A stretch of DNA of 64,000 nt from Naegleria lovaniensis (taxonomy: Eukaryota > Heterolobosea > Eutetramitea > Acrasida > Naegleriidae), in contig NW_025407853.1 in assembly GCF_003324165.1 (NCBI RefSeq), forward strand, positions 62,001-126,000, in the 5' to 3' direction. The notes under the pieces were generated by a model. It had not been told where the DNA came from. It was given only the letters and a program-made list of their open reading frames with translations, and did not search any database. This document shows positions 1 to 11,100 of the stretch, piece after piece (positions within the stretch are counted from its first letter, which is position 1; every line of letters starts with the position of its first letter). The position numbers and the translations under genes were made by a program.

Positions 1-501
1 CCTGAGCAAGGTGTGCAATGACAAAATCCCAATCCCATCAAATAAATTGTGGAATTTTATCGCACCATTGAATTTTAATCTCAAATGAATGATAAATTGG
101 GAAGATTTAGTTCGTGATCCACAAGAAAATTTTGTATAATTTGCAGAGCCATCTTCGTTTTATTGATCCCGACCGAGAATTCATAAACGGCCGAATACTC
201 ATTTTTTAATATTTTGCTCTTGAGAAGCAATTATTGATGATTAAAATTTATTCAAATTGCGATTCTCAAAATACAAGGCATACATAACCTACAGTAACCA
301 ATAAGAATAATTATCAAATTATGAAATGACAAGTTCAATTCCCAAATCACAATCTTCTATTCGGAAATGATGGTGGAACACTGAAGAGAAATCTCAGGTC
401 ATTGATATGAATGCGCCGCTCCGTTAAGTCAATATAAAAGCAATATTATCATCCTTCACCAACGCACATGTGTTTTATGATGATACAACACTCCAAGTGC
501 A
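1..501. other. Left-edge noncoding stretch
   Basis: This AT-rich stretch has no convincing reading frame on either strand. It probably holds the 3' flank of the small gene that ends at 502 and intergenic DNA beyond it. No RNA gene or repeat was recognised. Confidence 0.4.
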
Positions 502-759
502 TCACTTCTTCTTTCCGAAAGAAAACATCTCCTTCACAACGGCTTTCAATTCGGTAAAAAAGTGACCTCCGAACACTTTGGCTCTTCCCAAATGATCTGG
601 AGCCTTATCCGCTAAATTCTCTGCAGCATTTTCAGCCTTCCGAACATATTCTTGAAACTTGGCATTATTTGCCAATTTGTTTGCAACATGGTCTTGCACT
701 TTGGGTGCAATCACTTTGGTGAAGATTTTGCCAAAAAAGCTGGCGAAAGGGCCAAACAT
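502..759 (-). CDS. Small hypothetical protein, 85 aa
   Basis: A single-exon protein whose ATG (759-757) is preceded by seven A, the start context seen at many genes in this window. The sequence is Lys/Ala/Phe-rich: a hydrophobic N-terminus (MFGPFASFFGKIFTKV), a central amphipathic stretch rich in Ala, Asn and Glu, and a basic C-terminus (FGKKK). There is no cleavable signal peptide or clear membrane segment. No family was recognised. A complete DNA transposon begins only 24 bp upstream of the ATG, so the native promoter of this gene has been displaced or replaced by transposon sequence. Confidence 0.6.
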   Translation of the reverse strand: MFGPFASFFGKIFTKVIAPKVQDHVANKLANNAKFQEYVRKAENAAENLADKAPDHLGRAKVFGGHFFTELKAVVKEMFSFGKKK

Positions 760-782
760 TTTTTTTCTCTTAATTGAACATG

Positions 783-1805
783 GTGGGTTGTCCCTCGATA
801 AAAAATTTGTTTTATTCTACCAAGTTGGGGTATTGTGTATCTACAATGAGGTTGTGGATGGCTGCAATGATCCACACCATCTTTTGGTGATGTATCACAC
901 TACCTTTCCATGGTATTGCTAGGACACGAAAGTTGTTCGCTATTTGAGAAAGTTCCGTTTCCACAAGCTTTCTTGTAGCCCTTTGTTGCTTATTCTTCTT
1001 AACATCTGTATCAGGGTTCCAGTCCTTTTGAGTTTCACGCTTAGGACATACCCATCCAACCTTTTTGATTTTTCGTTTGACTGTCCTATAATGATCATCT
1101 GCCATCACAACATCACCCTCTTCCAAAGAATTTTCAAATCGAGTTTTGTCCCTAATAATTCCATGACCATCGTACTCTGTGGGAGGCCGATACTTGGAAA
1201 CATATCCAATGCGATAAAAGAAGTCGCACGCAAAATGGTACCGTAGGGCATGATGGTGATTTTTCAATTTATGTGACCTCCACATATCACCTCGCTCTGT
1301 ATTTTTCTCTTTCCGCTTGTTCAAATTTTTGAGTTTCATGATTTCTGTCACAGCTTTTGGTATGTCAATAGAGTCAAGTGCAACAGTACATTTGTGAAGC
1401 CATTTGGCTCTCGTTCTTCTTCGGATTGCTCTTTTTCTGATTGCTAAAGGAAAAAATTTAATTTCATTCTTGATATTGGTATACAGGATAGAACGCAAGA
1501 TAGTGATTGCTCTACTGATATTTGAATGAGGGATATGAAATTGTATTTCCATTTTGATGAACGAGTCACCATATGTAATATAATACAAGAACAATAATAC
1601 AACTTGGCGAACAGTTAACATTCCATAAAATTTTTCATTACTTGGACGCTGTACATATTTGATGACCTTTTTGATCACACTTTCCGGAATCTTCTTTTGT
1701 ACTAATTCAACCAATGTTCTTTCATGTGATGATGACAACGGTTCGACATTTCGTTCATTAAAGACTGGCAAGGATTTTGTCATTTTTTATAGAGGGACAA
1801 CCCAC
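783..1805 (-). mobile_element. Complete Harbinger-like DNA transposon
   Basis: A 1,023-bp element bounded by 24-bp terminal inverted repeats: 783-806 (gtgggttgtccctc, then a T/A-rich tail) pairs with 1782-1805 with one mismatch. The flanking triplet ATG occurs on both sides (780-782 and 1806-1808), consistent with the 3-bp target duplication of PIF/Harbinger elements; CATG on both sides is an alternative reading. One intact transposase gene fills the element: its start codon lies inside the right repeat and its stop is five bases from the left repeat. Near-identical ends and an open reading frame suggest a recent insertion. Confidence 0.85.
812..1783 (-). CDS. DDE transposase, PIF/Harbinger or IS5-like, 323 aa
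   Basis: This catalyses cut-and-paste movement of the surrounding element. It follows the DDE_Tnp_4 (Harbinger) plan: an N-terminal helical region with a possible helix-turn-helix (about residues 30-100), first Asp in ALDSIDIP (D137), second in VVMADDHYR (D229 or D230), then a basic stretch leading to Glu in RKLVETEL (E275 or E277), and the family-like ending in which ALHNLI is replaced by AIHNLIV. The ATG at 1783 overlaps the inner end of the right terminal repeat. No internal break is seen, so the enzyme may be active. Autonomous Harbingers usually carry a second Myb-like gene; none is present here, as in simpler IS5-like elements. The assignment rests on motifs only. Confidence 0.8.
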   Translation of the reverse strand: MTKSLPVFNERNVEPLSSSHERTLVELVQKKIPESVIKKVIKYVQRPSNEKFYGMLTVRQVVLLFLYYITYGDSFIKMEIQFHIPHSNISRAITILRSILYTNIKNEIKFFPLAIRKRAIRRRTRAKWLHKCTVALDSIDIPKAVTEIMKLKNLNKRKEKNTERGDMWRSHKLKNHHHALRYHFACDFFYRIGYVSKYRPPTEYDGHGIIRDKTRFENSLEEGDVVMADDHYRTVKRKIKKVGWVCPKRETQKDWNPDTDVKKNKQQRATRKLVETELSQIANNFRVLAIPWKGSVIHHQKMVWIIAAIHNLIVDTQYPNLVE

Positions 1806-1936
1806 ATGGAATCTTTTTGTTTGTACACACATCTACTGGAAATTGAATAATTTGTTGGAGTAGAAAATAGGGTTTGAAAAATTGGATATCGTTGTTCAAG
1901 TCGGAAATTGAAAAACTTTTATTTCAAAAAAATAGC

Positions 1937-3293
1937 ATGATTTCCAATCCAACAACCACAGATCAAATCATCGACGTCTCTCCCATTCCCGACTCCTTCT
2001 ACGACAATATTTGTGAATACTATGAAGAATTGATCGATCATCCTGACAAGTATCTCTTCAACGCTCGTCAATGGTTGCATTGGTTTCATCATTATCAAAA
2101 TGAATCTGATACCTATGCTTTGAAATTAATGAGACGAGTCATTCAGAGTGGAACTTTGTATGCATTTCGTACTTTACAATTCGTAGTACCTTCTTGTAAT
2201 GATGATGAACAAATATTAGAAATGATTGATTCGAATCAAAATTCTGAAGGAATTCCTTCAGTTCATGATTCATCCATTTTCAAAGGAAAAGAGAAACATA
2301 TTCGAAAAGACATTTTGATTAATAAGGAAGAATTAATTCAAAGTGCATGTCATGTACAATGTTATTCGGATCAATTAGCTGCCAAATGCATTGCTGAGAG
2401 TTTGCGAGTGAAACCTGTGTTTGGAAAGACGAGTATTTCGATTGTTGAAGGGGATTGTTTAGAAGTTGCCATTCATGTCATGATGAAACAACGAACATTG
2501 TCACTCATTGATAGCACTACTACGACTACCACTGGTATTATTAACTCCTCCTCGAGCAGTGCAGTCCTGAACCTGCCAACTGTCATGTCACCATCCAAAA
2601 ATAACAAAACTCAAAGAAAATCCAATTCCTCCAACACTTCCAACCAATCAACCACCTCTCCATTACCACCCTTCAAACTTGCTCTATTAAACATGGCCTC
2701 TTCCAAACGACCTGGAGGAGGTTATCGTGAAGGAGCAGGATCTCAAGAAGAAAATCTTTTTCGAAGGACCTCTCTTGCATTTTCCTTAGAAGATATTCGA
2801 TTCGTTTGATTCTCAACGAGCATGGTATTATCCTCTCGAAAAACATGGAGGGGTCTATATTCCCAACGTTCAAGTCATTCGAGGATCAGAATCGAAAGGT
2901 TATCCCTTCCTTAATGAAATTTTCACACTTCATGTCATTAGTGTGGCAGCGTTGAGAAGTCCAAAATTAGATCACACAGGAACTCGAATTGATTCTTCAT
3001 TGGTGGTGGATACAGTACGTCGAAAAATTCGATTAATTTTTGCAATGGCTCTCCAACATGGTGTGACACATTTGGTATTGAGTGCATTTGGATGTGGAGC
3101 GTATCGAAATCCTCCTCAACATGTTGCTCAATTATTTAAACAAGTATTAATGCAAGAATATGATGGAAAATTTTCACAAGTGATTTTTGCCATTTATAAT
3201 GATGCCAATGCTATGAGAAGAGGAGATGGAGGAAATGTGGAACCTTTTGAAAAGGAATTTGGAATTAAGGCGAGTGTGTTTAAGGAACAATGA
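1937..3293 (+). CDS. PARG-like poly(ADP-ribose) glycohydrolase (TIGR02452/DUF2263 type), frame-interrupted
   Basis: Members of this family remove ADP-ribose from proteins through a macrodomain fold. The diagnostic signature is clear: LNMASSKRPGGGYREGAGSQ followed by EE and LFRRTSL, the GGG-X(6-8)-QEE loop that carries the catalytic glutamates. A later segment (HGVTHLVLSAFGCGAYRNPP) matches the conserved C-terminal part. Between them the frame changes once, near 2790-2800: the upstream frame stops at 2807-2809, while the continuation (FDSFDSQRAWYYPL onward) reads one base further on. No GT-AG intron fits. Either an assembly indel or a real lesion is possible; the surrounding sequence shows no other decay. 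The first ATG in frame is 1937. A poly-T/S/N linker lies near residues 195-245. Confidence 0.75.
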
Positions 3294-3519
3294 GCGAGTG
3301 GAATGGATGAGAATGGTTCATTCAATAATAATAGTAGTTTTATATATTTAGGATGTGTTTCATGATCGATTTCAATTGAGAGTGTGTGTATTGGAATATA
3401 TATCTGTGTGTGAAAATATATAGCAATTGTTTTCTTTTGTAACACCCAACATTGATTCAAAAATTGAACTTGTAACAAGAGTATCGAAGTGATTGGTTGA
3501 CAACATGAGATGATATGGC

Positions 3520-4301
3520 TCATGCTATCATTCCAGATTGTTCTTCATTGCCAGTGGGTTCCCAAAATGGTCCATTTTGCTTGTTAGAATTTAATTCTTG
3601 TTGTGAAATTGAAACATTTTTCGAGGAGGAACATGTTGTTGCAGATTGTGTATTGGTCTTGCTTGACAATTTCGAAATCAAAATGACACCCAACAATAGT
3701 GCAGTACCAACGGCAAAGGCACCTACCAATGCTGCAATCACAATGACAGCGACCAACCATTCTTCTAATGTGAGAGTATTCGACACTTTCATGGAATAGG
3801 TCGAATTCATTTCTCCCTCATTCAAACCTCCATTCAATGTTATGAAATATTCAGTGCTCATATTCACTCGTCGACTGAATAGAATGGATGCATTCAGTAC
3901 GACTTGTTCATAGATACTGTACCTGAGGTTTTGTGGAGAGGCCAGCTGACCACGACACTGATATTGCCTGAATACGAGTAGGAAATACCCAAGGTTCGAT
4001 CCGGAGTGACAATGAGAGTGTAAACGATGGATTGTTCGTTGGCGAGTGTTCCTGTTAGAGTAATGTTGGTTTTGAAATTGAGTGGAATGATGGTTTGGGA
4101 GTAGCTGTTGTTGCTCACGAGTGGCGAAGGTGTTATTGATGAAGACGATGCACCAAATGATGGTCCCGGAGATGCATTCGGTGATGACAAGGACGATAAT
4201 TCATCGTCAGCACGTCCATTCGAGAGCAAACTTGAAATTACCATGCACCACAAGCATGCACTGTAAATGATTCGGAGAGCTGGTCTCTGGAGAATAATCA
4301 T
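3520..4301 (-). CDS. Putative single-pass membrane protein; gene model uncertain
   Basis: The ATG at 4301 begins an N-terminal hydrophobic signal-like segment, followed by a Ser/Pro-rich stretch and a beta-rich ectodomain-like region (KTNITLTGTLANEQ, SYSYSGNISVVV) with several N-glycosylation sequons. Downstream, another frame encodes more ectodomain (EYFITLNGGLNEGE), one transmembrane helix (LVAVIVIAALVGAFAVGTAL) and a polar cytoplasmic tail ending at 3520. The two frames must be joined between about 3870 and 3990. I could not decide between a short intron (a GTATTC donor phase-matched to a TTCTATTCAG acceptor fits) and a missing base; the stretch reading CRGQLASPQNLRYSIYEQ in the second frame looks coding and favours a missing base. 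Function unknown; possibly a surface protein. Confidence 0.5.
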
Positions 4302-4470
4302 TCTGTGAAACGAGAAATTGTTTTTTTTAGGTATTCACTAAACTGTCAAGCGTTTCACAGTACTGCGCGCATGATTGGAACATCAAAAGAGCGACAGGCA
4401 AAACTGGAGGGGTGGAAGCGCGTTCCCAGAAAATAACAATTTACATGCACTAAAACACTTGTTCTCAAAT

Positions 4471-5073
4471 TTATGCCTTACACTTATCAACATGGAATCC
4501 AACTGCTTGATCAAAGACCTTCAATTTCTCTCCCAAAGCTTCAAAGTACAAGTCCAAATGTCCACTCAAGCAATCCTTCTTTGGATCAGCAGCAAAGTGC
4601 TCAAACTTCAAACACAATCCAACTTCTGGAATCACATCAACGCACAATGGTGGAATGGAGACACCCATAGACTTGTGAAGGAGAGTCTTTCCTCCCACCT
4701 GAACGCCGACATCAATCTTCAATTGGTCAATATTGAAATCAAGCCAAACAGCTGCGTTGAGGTGAAGCTTGTTGGCCAACAACTTTTGCTTAAAGCCAAC
4801 GTCGCATTCAAATCTCTTGTCTCCAGGTGTGTTGGAGTATTTACAAGAGGCTCCAACGCTCTCCAATGCCTTCAATCCCTTCTCAACGACCTTTTCAGCT
4901 TCCTTTATTACCTTACCAGCATCCTTCTCAACTTCTTTCACGACCTTACCAACGGCTTTACCAATGTTGCCGACCTTTAATTTCAAACCTTGAGTGGTGC
5001 TACTCATGGTCATCATGAGGACGACCACAACAGCCAAAGCAATGAATACGAAACGGGTAGATGATGATCTCAT
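4471..5073 (-). CDS. Small secreted protein, 200 aa
   Basis: The protein has a strong signal peptide (FVFIALAVVVVLMMTM, cleavage probable after TQG) starting at the ATG at 5073. An amphipathic Lys/Glu/Val segment with a loose 7-8-residue period follows (GKVVKEVEKDAGKVIKEAEK), then a globular domain of about 120 residues with six cysteines (GASCKYSN, KRFECDVG, PLCVDV, GLCLKF, KKDCLSG and the C-terminal DKCKA), likely paired as disulfides. No membrane segment follows the signal. No family recognised; the amphipathic helix could interact with lipid, but this is inference. It is not a saposin-like naegleriapore by cysteine spacing. Confidence 0.65.
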   Translation of the reverse strand: MRSSSTRFVFIALAVVVVLMMTMSSTTQGLKLKVGNIGKAVGKVVKEVEKDAGKVIKEAEKVVEKGLKALESVGASCKYSNTPGDKRFECDVGFKQKLLANKLHLNAAVWLDFNIDQLKIDVGVQVGGKTLLHKSMGVSIPPLCVDVIPEVGLCLKFEHFAADPKKDCLSGHLDLYFEALGEKLKVFDQAVGFHVDKCKA

Positions 5074-6484
5074 TTTTTTAAAGTGCGTTTAAATGAGCCT
5101 TAATTATATTTTTAAGCTATTGGACCGATGGATTTTACAATGAGGCGAGTCTGAAAAATTCCTTAAAAAGCTGTGAATGAAAGATTGATTGCATTGTTTT
5201 CTTTGAGCATGTAATATCTGTTTTAAGGTCCCTCTGTATAAGCTAAGGGATCACATCGTTATTACCTAACCGTTCAAGGATGTATTCAAAAATGTCATAA
5301 AGTTTGCGCAAATTCACATAGCTCATTTGATTATGTATTACGGAAACTGAACCAGGTATGCTGAACTTGAATAATCATCATAGGCTGGAGACGATGACTG
5401 TCAGCAAAACACCATTTTCATGCTCCAGTGTGAACAACGGGCTTACTCGGGCTGTAAGTAACGAGAAGCAACCCTCTTGAGCAGTGCCTAAAACGGTCCC
5501 AAACAAGCAAGTAGACCCTTAACAAAAGATTCTCAACAATAACTGTACTGTGAATTGGTTATGGAAGATCGTTCTTGTTCGTTATGGTAATGTCCATAGC
5601 CACGGACACCATTACATTCCTAATGTACAAAGAAACAATCAATGTCGAGCTCTCAAAAACCTGCTCAAGGAAAGAAACTGGTTATGGCCCTGGGGAACGC
5701 ATTGTGCAAAGAAACGTTTCTTCTCTCAACATGGATTTTGGACAAAGCTAGCGCTATACATGTAAAAGCAAATATGTGACTGTTTCAGCATCGAAACATT
5801 ATCAAGAACTCCAGCACACTCCTGAAGATCATATAGTACATGTTACCAAAAAGGAATAAATATTTAAATGGACTGTTGCTGCATTTTCTTTCTATACTCG
5901 CTTTTCTATTCTAAAATTGTAGAGAGATTATTGTGACACAGGATTCTTCTCGTTTCCAATTCCATCAAAAAATCCATCTACAAAGTCACTTGCCTTTGCA
6001 AGTAATTACATTGCAGCTCTTTTAAGGGGAAAATCTGACCGTACCTGGACGTTCACTTATTTTGAATGAAATTACAGGATGAAATAATGCTCAATAAAGC
6101 CCATCGTTGGATCGCCTATCACGCATGTATGAACTCGACAGGTCGACAAGTTGATGATTTCACTTTTGTATTAATGCGACTTTTCACCTCTGTGAAGGGC
6201 GGTTATTTTGATATAAACAAGCAGCAAATTATAACGGTCAATTGTCAAAAAAACAACAACAACCACCACAAGCTGCGACGATTCAATCGTCAACCACCAA
6301 TATTCTTCGTTCATGATAACAAGCTTAACTGTTTTTTGATCTGATATGAAACAGTTCATTCATCCTACAGTGTTCCATACACATTGTTAACAGTCGAATA
6401 CTACTTTTGAACTACTATTGCATGGCATGAAAGGTTGAGAGGAGCTCTTGAAAGATTGTTGATTGTCTGTAAGGTGAAGCGTGC
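5074..6484. other. Long stretch without a convincing gene
   Basis: About 1.4 kb in which short open frames occur on both strands (for example 5550-5765 plus and 6066-6344 plus), but none shows amino-acid composition, splice sites or motifs that would support a gene. No rRNA, tRNA or inverted-repeat pair was recognised. It may contain long untranslated regions, or a noncoding RNA that cannot be named from sequence alone. Confidence 0.3.
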
Positions 6485-6858
6485 TTATTGGACAACAGGT
6501 CTTTCTGGTCCTCCTCTTTTCCTTTCACGCCGTTGTCGCTCGTGTAAACCATATTTCTGAAATTAATCATTTGTTCGTGAAAAGGTAATTAATTATCTGA
6601 ATTGATCTTTAAATCGAAAACATTTCTGAGTTTTGATGGTAAGCTTCATATAAAGCGAGATCGGCACATACATGTACAAACATGTTGTTTCCAATGATCG
6701 AGAGTGATATCCACAGTGGAGATAAACATGCGTTTGCAATGATGGAGTGTCGTAACTCGCGAAGGATTAATTACAATTTGTGGAGGGATGTTACTATTGT
6801 CAGTCTGACTCTGCCTCCATTGATCGATTGGTGTCGTTGACACGAAGGATCGGTTCAT
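6485..6858 (-). CDS. Possible two-exon small basic protein, 82 aa
   Basis: A tentative model joins 6858-6682 to 6556-6485. The first part opens with ATG (MNRSFVSTTPIDQWRQ) and ends before a GTTTGT donor; the acceptor is a good TTTCAG, and the junction is in phase 0. The spliced C-terminus is strongly basic (KYGLHERQRRERKRGGPERP) and ends at a TAA. The basic tail and Arg/Ser/Thr-rich N-terminus would suit a small mitochondrial ribosomal protein such as a bS21-type subunit, but similarity is too weak to name it. The donor is unusual, so the exon join is the weakest point. Confidence 0.33.
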
Positions 6859-7138
6859 TTTCGCTCTGATGCATGCAAGTATTCAACAACAACACTTATC
6901 TCGATAGTAGCAACTAACTTTGGAAAATTCAAGGTAAAATTGTTAATTTAATTAAAAAATTCACAATTTAAAACATACTGCTTGTTGGTTTCAAACTGTA
7001 CGTGGTGTTAAGCATGTCCATTTTATCTCGGGTGTATGTTATGAGCAGTGTGTAGAATAAGGCAATCTTAGAATTGGAGCATGAAAAATAGTGAGATAGT
7101 GCCACAGTGTGGATACAGAATATTCATGGCTCCGACAA

Positions 7139-8008
7139 TTACATTTTCATGTGTTGTTGCTGTTTTTGTAAAACAAAAGGGAAAGGAGGAGAAGGAGCAT
7201 ATTGTTGATAGCTTCCAGTGAGCGGAATTTCTGGGCATAAATTCACCAAATGTGGTGGCGGTGGTGGAGGAAACAAGAAAAGAGGTGGAACGTTTATGCT
7301 TGTTGAAACCTGGCTGGTGCTTGTTGTTCTTGGCATTTCGTGATGGTGCTGACACAGTTCAGAAGCAATAAAAGGAGGATATTCATGATGGTGATGGTGT
7401 AGTGAGGAAGAAGTAGTGGTTGTAGACTCTCTTTCCACACGGTTTTTGGTGGCAGCATCCTCCATGATCTCATCCTGAACATCGGGCACAAAAGGAGGGC
7501 TTGCCAACTCGGGAGTTTTGATCATTTGTTCCATGGATTGACGAGTTGTTGTAGTGAGAGCGCTTGTGGTGGCAGATGAAGTTGTTGCTGTGGTTGCCAT
7601 TGAAACACTACCTGTTGCTGGTTGTTGTTGTGGGAGTAGTGCCGTGTTCGAGGGTATCATGATTAATGGAACACCCATCATCATAATTGGTTGTCCCATT
7701 CCCGATGCCAAAACTGGTTGTTGTTGTTGAATGGGCACGCCATTAGGTTTTGATGCACTCGTATTGGTTGTTGTTGTTGTGCTCAACAATGGATTCATCA
7801 CCAAAATATTCGGATTACTTGCTGCTTGATTGGCTGTGTTATTGGTTTGAGTAGAAACCATCAACGCACTGGTAGGATCATCTACAAATTGTGCATAGAA
7901 GGCTCTCACATTGGTCTTGTGTTTCCAACCCTTGTAGTGCAACTTCCGAACCGAGATGGAATCGTTGGTGAGAAAGACATCACAATAATCGCAATAGAAC
8001 TTGGGCAT
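7139..8008 (-). CDS. SNRPC: U1 small nuclear ribonucleoprotein C (U1-C), 289 aa
   Basis: U1-C stabilises pairing of U1 snRNP with the 5' splice site. The N-terminus is unmistakable: MPKFYCDYCDVFLTNDS then VRKLHYKGWKHKTNVRAFY, the conserved C2H2 zinc finger (C6, C9, His24, His30) and the start of the following helix. The remaining 230 residues are low-complexity (Gln, Ser, Thr, His and Pro runs, including a His5 tract and Pro7), as expected for the disordered tail of U1-C, though longer than the human protein (159 aa). The ATG at 8008 follows nine A. A transposon is inserted 29 bp upstream of this ATG, so transcription probably starts within or beyond the element, or within those 28 bases. Confidence 0.93.
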   Translation of the reverse strand: MPKFYCDYCDVFLTNDSISVRKLHYKGWKHKTNVRAFYAQFVDDPTSALMVSTQTNNTANQAASNPNILVMNPLLSTTTTTNTSASKPNGVPIQQQQPVLASGMGQPIMMMGVPLIMIPSNTALLPQQQPATGSVSMATTATTSSATTSALTTTTRQSMEQMIKTPELASPPFVPDVQDEIMEDAATKNRVERESTTTTSSSLHHHHHEYPPFIASELCQHHHEMPRTTSTSQVSTSINVPPLFLFPPPPPPHLVNLCPEIPLTGSYQQYAPSPPFPFVLQKQQQHMKM

Positions 8009-8028
8009 TTTTTTTTTGGTTGAAGAAA

Positions 8029-8036
8029 CACTCTTG
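8029..8036. repeat. Left target-site duplication of the 3.9-kb transposon
   Basis: CACTCTTG directly precedes the left terminal repeat and recurs at 11921-11928 directly after the right terminal repeat. Eight-base duplications are made by P-superfamily and hAT transposases. Confidence 0.9.
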
Positions 8037-8178
8037 CTGGCGTTCCCAACTCCCAGAAATAGTGTTACAATAGCATTTGGAAAGCACTTTATTTTTTAGA
8101 ATCCTAACCATTTTAAAAAAGGTCGAGCAGGCTGTCGAAGTTTTGTTCTGGTGTTTGCTGGAGGTTTTTTCAATAAAA

Positions 8179-11100
8179 ATGTTAAAACATGAACGAAACG
8201 CCTTTGTCGGTCTGTTGAGACCGGAATATCATGTTGCCATCAAAACAATGCTATTCGCAGTCCATCAATATATTAATGTCGAACATTTAATAGAAGATAT
8301 TATTGATCAATGTGGATTTCATCGCAAGGATTTTAATACCATCCATCGCCATCTCGAACTATATTTCTCATACCTCATCACACACAACAAACGAGTCCCA
8401 TTTGTTCTATACTGTTGCAAATTCCAGGTTGACAATTCAACAAAGATTGCACAATATGTTACTGATTGCATTGACCCGGACGAGGATAGTGCTATCTATA
8501 ACATTTACTCTGACCCAAAATTTCAAAATCAAAGACAAAATCAAGAGTTAACATCAGAATGGATCAACAAACTACATTTTCAAGGCTATTTGAAATTGAA
8601 AGAGTGTCATGACGAGCTGATGCGAATTCGTCAAAAACGTAAACACTCCAAAACAAGTACAGCTTGCGAAGACCCACCTCAAACCTCAACAACGTCACAA
8701 CGTTATTCTAGTTCAACCATCATGAAATTACTCGAACCAGAAAAAAATGTCGGCGTTATTGAATTACATAAAATCCTGGATCATGGTTTTGCTGAAGACT
8801 ACATCACGTTGTCATATTCAACAAAAGAACAAACAGCACCGTATTACATGCTGCAACAACTAATTAACAACAAATTTATTCCAACACACTCATCAATTGT
8901 AAATACCAAGTCCGACACCATCTCTCATAATTTTGTAGACCATGCTGATTTTAAATCACAAAATAACGATGATGATAGTTATTATTCGGAATGTGATATA
9001 TTTGATGAGGATATTCAAGAATTGAAAAAATTGTTTTTTCAGGTGTTAGGTAGTCGCAAATTAGTACCTCGAACTTTCTTTTTCACATATCTTCGTGATG
9101 CTTTTTCACAATTAATTTGCAAAGACAGTAGAGGCCATAGATGGAGCCCATCTGTTCTTTGTTTTGCTCAAGATTTATTGGTTATCATGGGATACAATGC
9201 GTATGAAGCATTGGCGAGAGGGTTGAAACGAGGACAAGAATTTGAACCCTCTTCTGAAAGATGTAACTTAGTCCTACCTTGTTCATCCACACTCGACCAT
9301 CATTTTCACACCGCATCATATGGAGAAGGGAATACTAAACTAGACAAAGATGACTTTGATAAGCTAGTAGAAAAAATGAAGGTTATTGAAAATCAAAATT
9401 TTGGTCTTGTTCAAATTGATGCAGTAGATGTAACACCGCATTTAGGAATCAATACCAAGCTTGGGCTTGTATACGGTGCCAATGAAGGTCCATTGAAGAT
9501 TAGTGATTGTACTGCACTAGCTCAGAGTCCGAATTTTCCACCCAAGGGTTTTTTAGCTGAAAAAATTGTTCAAACTTTATATTGCAGTATTAACGGTGAA
9601 GTTCGAATTCCTGGAAACTTCAAAGTATGCACTACTGAAACTGAACAAACCATTAGAGACACGATTTCTGAATTTCGTGACACATATACTCGAAACATCG
9701 TCTGTACTGTGTCAGATGCAGGGTCTGCTAATTACAAATATTTCACATCGAGCCCAAATGAACTACATCATTTTTGCTACAGTCACCATTGCAAAAACAT
9801 GAGGAATGCAATTAATGGGAGACCAAAATTATATCCGGTTGCCACTAAAGTAGGTGCTCCAAACCTTCAAATTGCACGCCATTCCTCTGCTTGTATTTCT
9901 TCCAACGACAACGGAAACGGTTGCCATTTGATGAAAATTGTTATTCAAAGAACACAAGCGACCAACATACCACTTTCCTTCATAGTGAATGACAAAGACA
10001 CAATTTCATTTGAATGGAAAGAAAAAGAACCACGGAATTTTAACTCTGGAGGCATTTCTTTCTATCATAGCAGCAATGACAACGAATTAAGTGTTACGTT
10101 GTTGAGTGAAACCCTTCATACTAACATTGGTAAAGTGTGTGTGGCAAATTTTAGCAATCAAGACATAGCTGTCACCAAAATTTCTTGTTCTATTTTACAA
10201 CGATTTGAATTGAACACACTCGATGAAATATATAGACAACAACCTTTAGAGTGGTGTAAAATAGTTAAACGGAGCTCGTTTATCAAATATGATGATCAAT
10301 CTGAGGATGTATTACGTGATGTATGCAATTTACAGTTACTTGAAAAATTACGATTATTGAACGAGAGAACCAACTATCGATATTTAGGATTCTATAAGTA
10401 CTTAAAAGCGATACATGATTTATTTCATGTTTACGATGACAAAAATCATGATGGAACATCTTCACACAATTTGCACGAAGTGTTGCAAGTTCTTAAGGAA
10501 AATTTGGACTATTTGAATGAGTGGGATACCGTTTTCCAAGACGTCATTATTTCCAATAAGAATAATAATTTTACATTATCCGGAACCCTCACAAAAAACA
10601 TCATTATCCATAACATCAAAACAATTCAGAAATTGATCAGAATTATTCCACAAGATGCAGTTTTTGATTTGTCTTTATTGGGAACACGTTCTCTTGAAGG
10701 ATTTTTCGGAGAGTCACGTGATTATTCAAAAAGAACCACAGTATTGGACTATCATAGAAGTTACTCAAACATGAAAATCAAATTAGTGAAAAAAGAATGT
10801 GTATATCTTTCATACAATAACGATAGAAAGAGGAAATATTGTGATGCCCCTAGTCAAATTAACCAACAAATTTTGATGAGAATGACTGAAAAACAATTTG
10901 TTGACTTTAATAATGAAAGAAAGCAAGCTAGAGAAAGCGTGACATCCATTTCTTATAGTTTTACAGATCAAGATTTAATTTGTGCGAAAGACTTACAATT
11001 GCGATGTTTACAACATCGTGTCAACTCCATCCGTCAATCATACCATCAGTCAAGACATGACTATAGGGCCGGATTTGCCACCGATTTCATGGAGACAAGC

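Noticed and set aside
5550-5765. 71-aa open frame on the plus strand
   Set aside because: No motif, no start context, no splice partner; composition is that of random AT-rich DNA.
6066-6344. 92-aa plus-strand frame
   Set aside because: Poly-Asn/Gln stretch arises from a caa/cac repeat in an untranslated region; nothing else supports coding.
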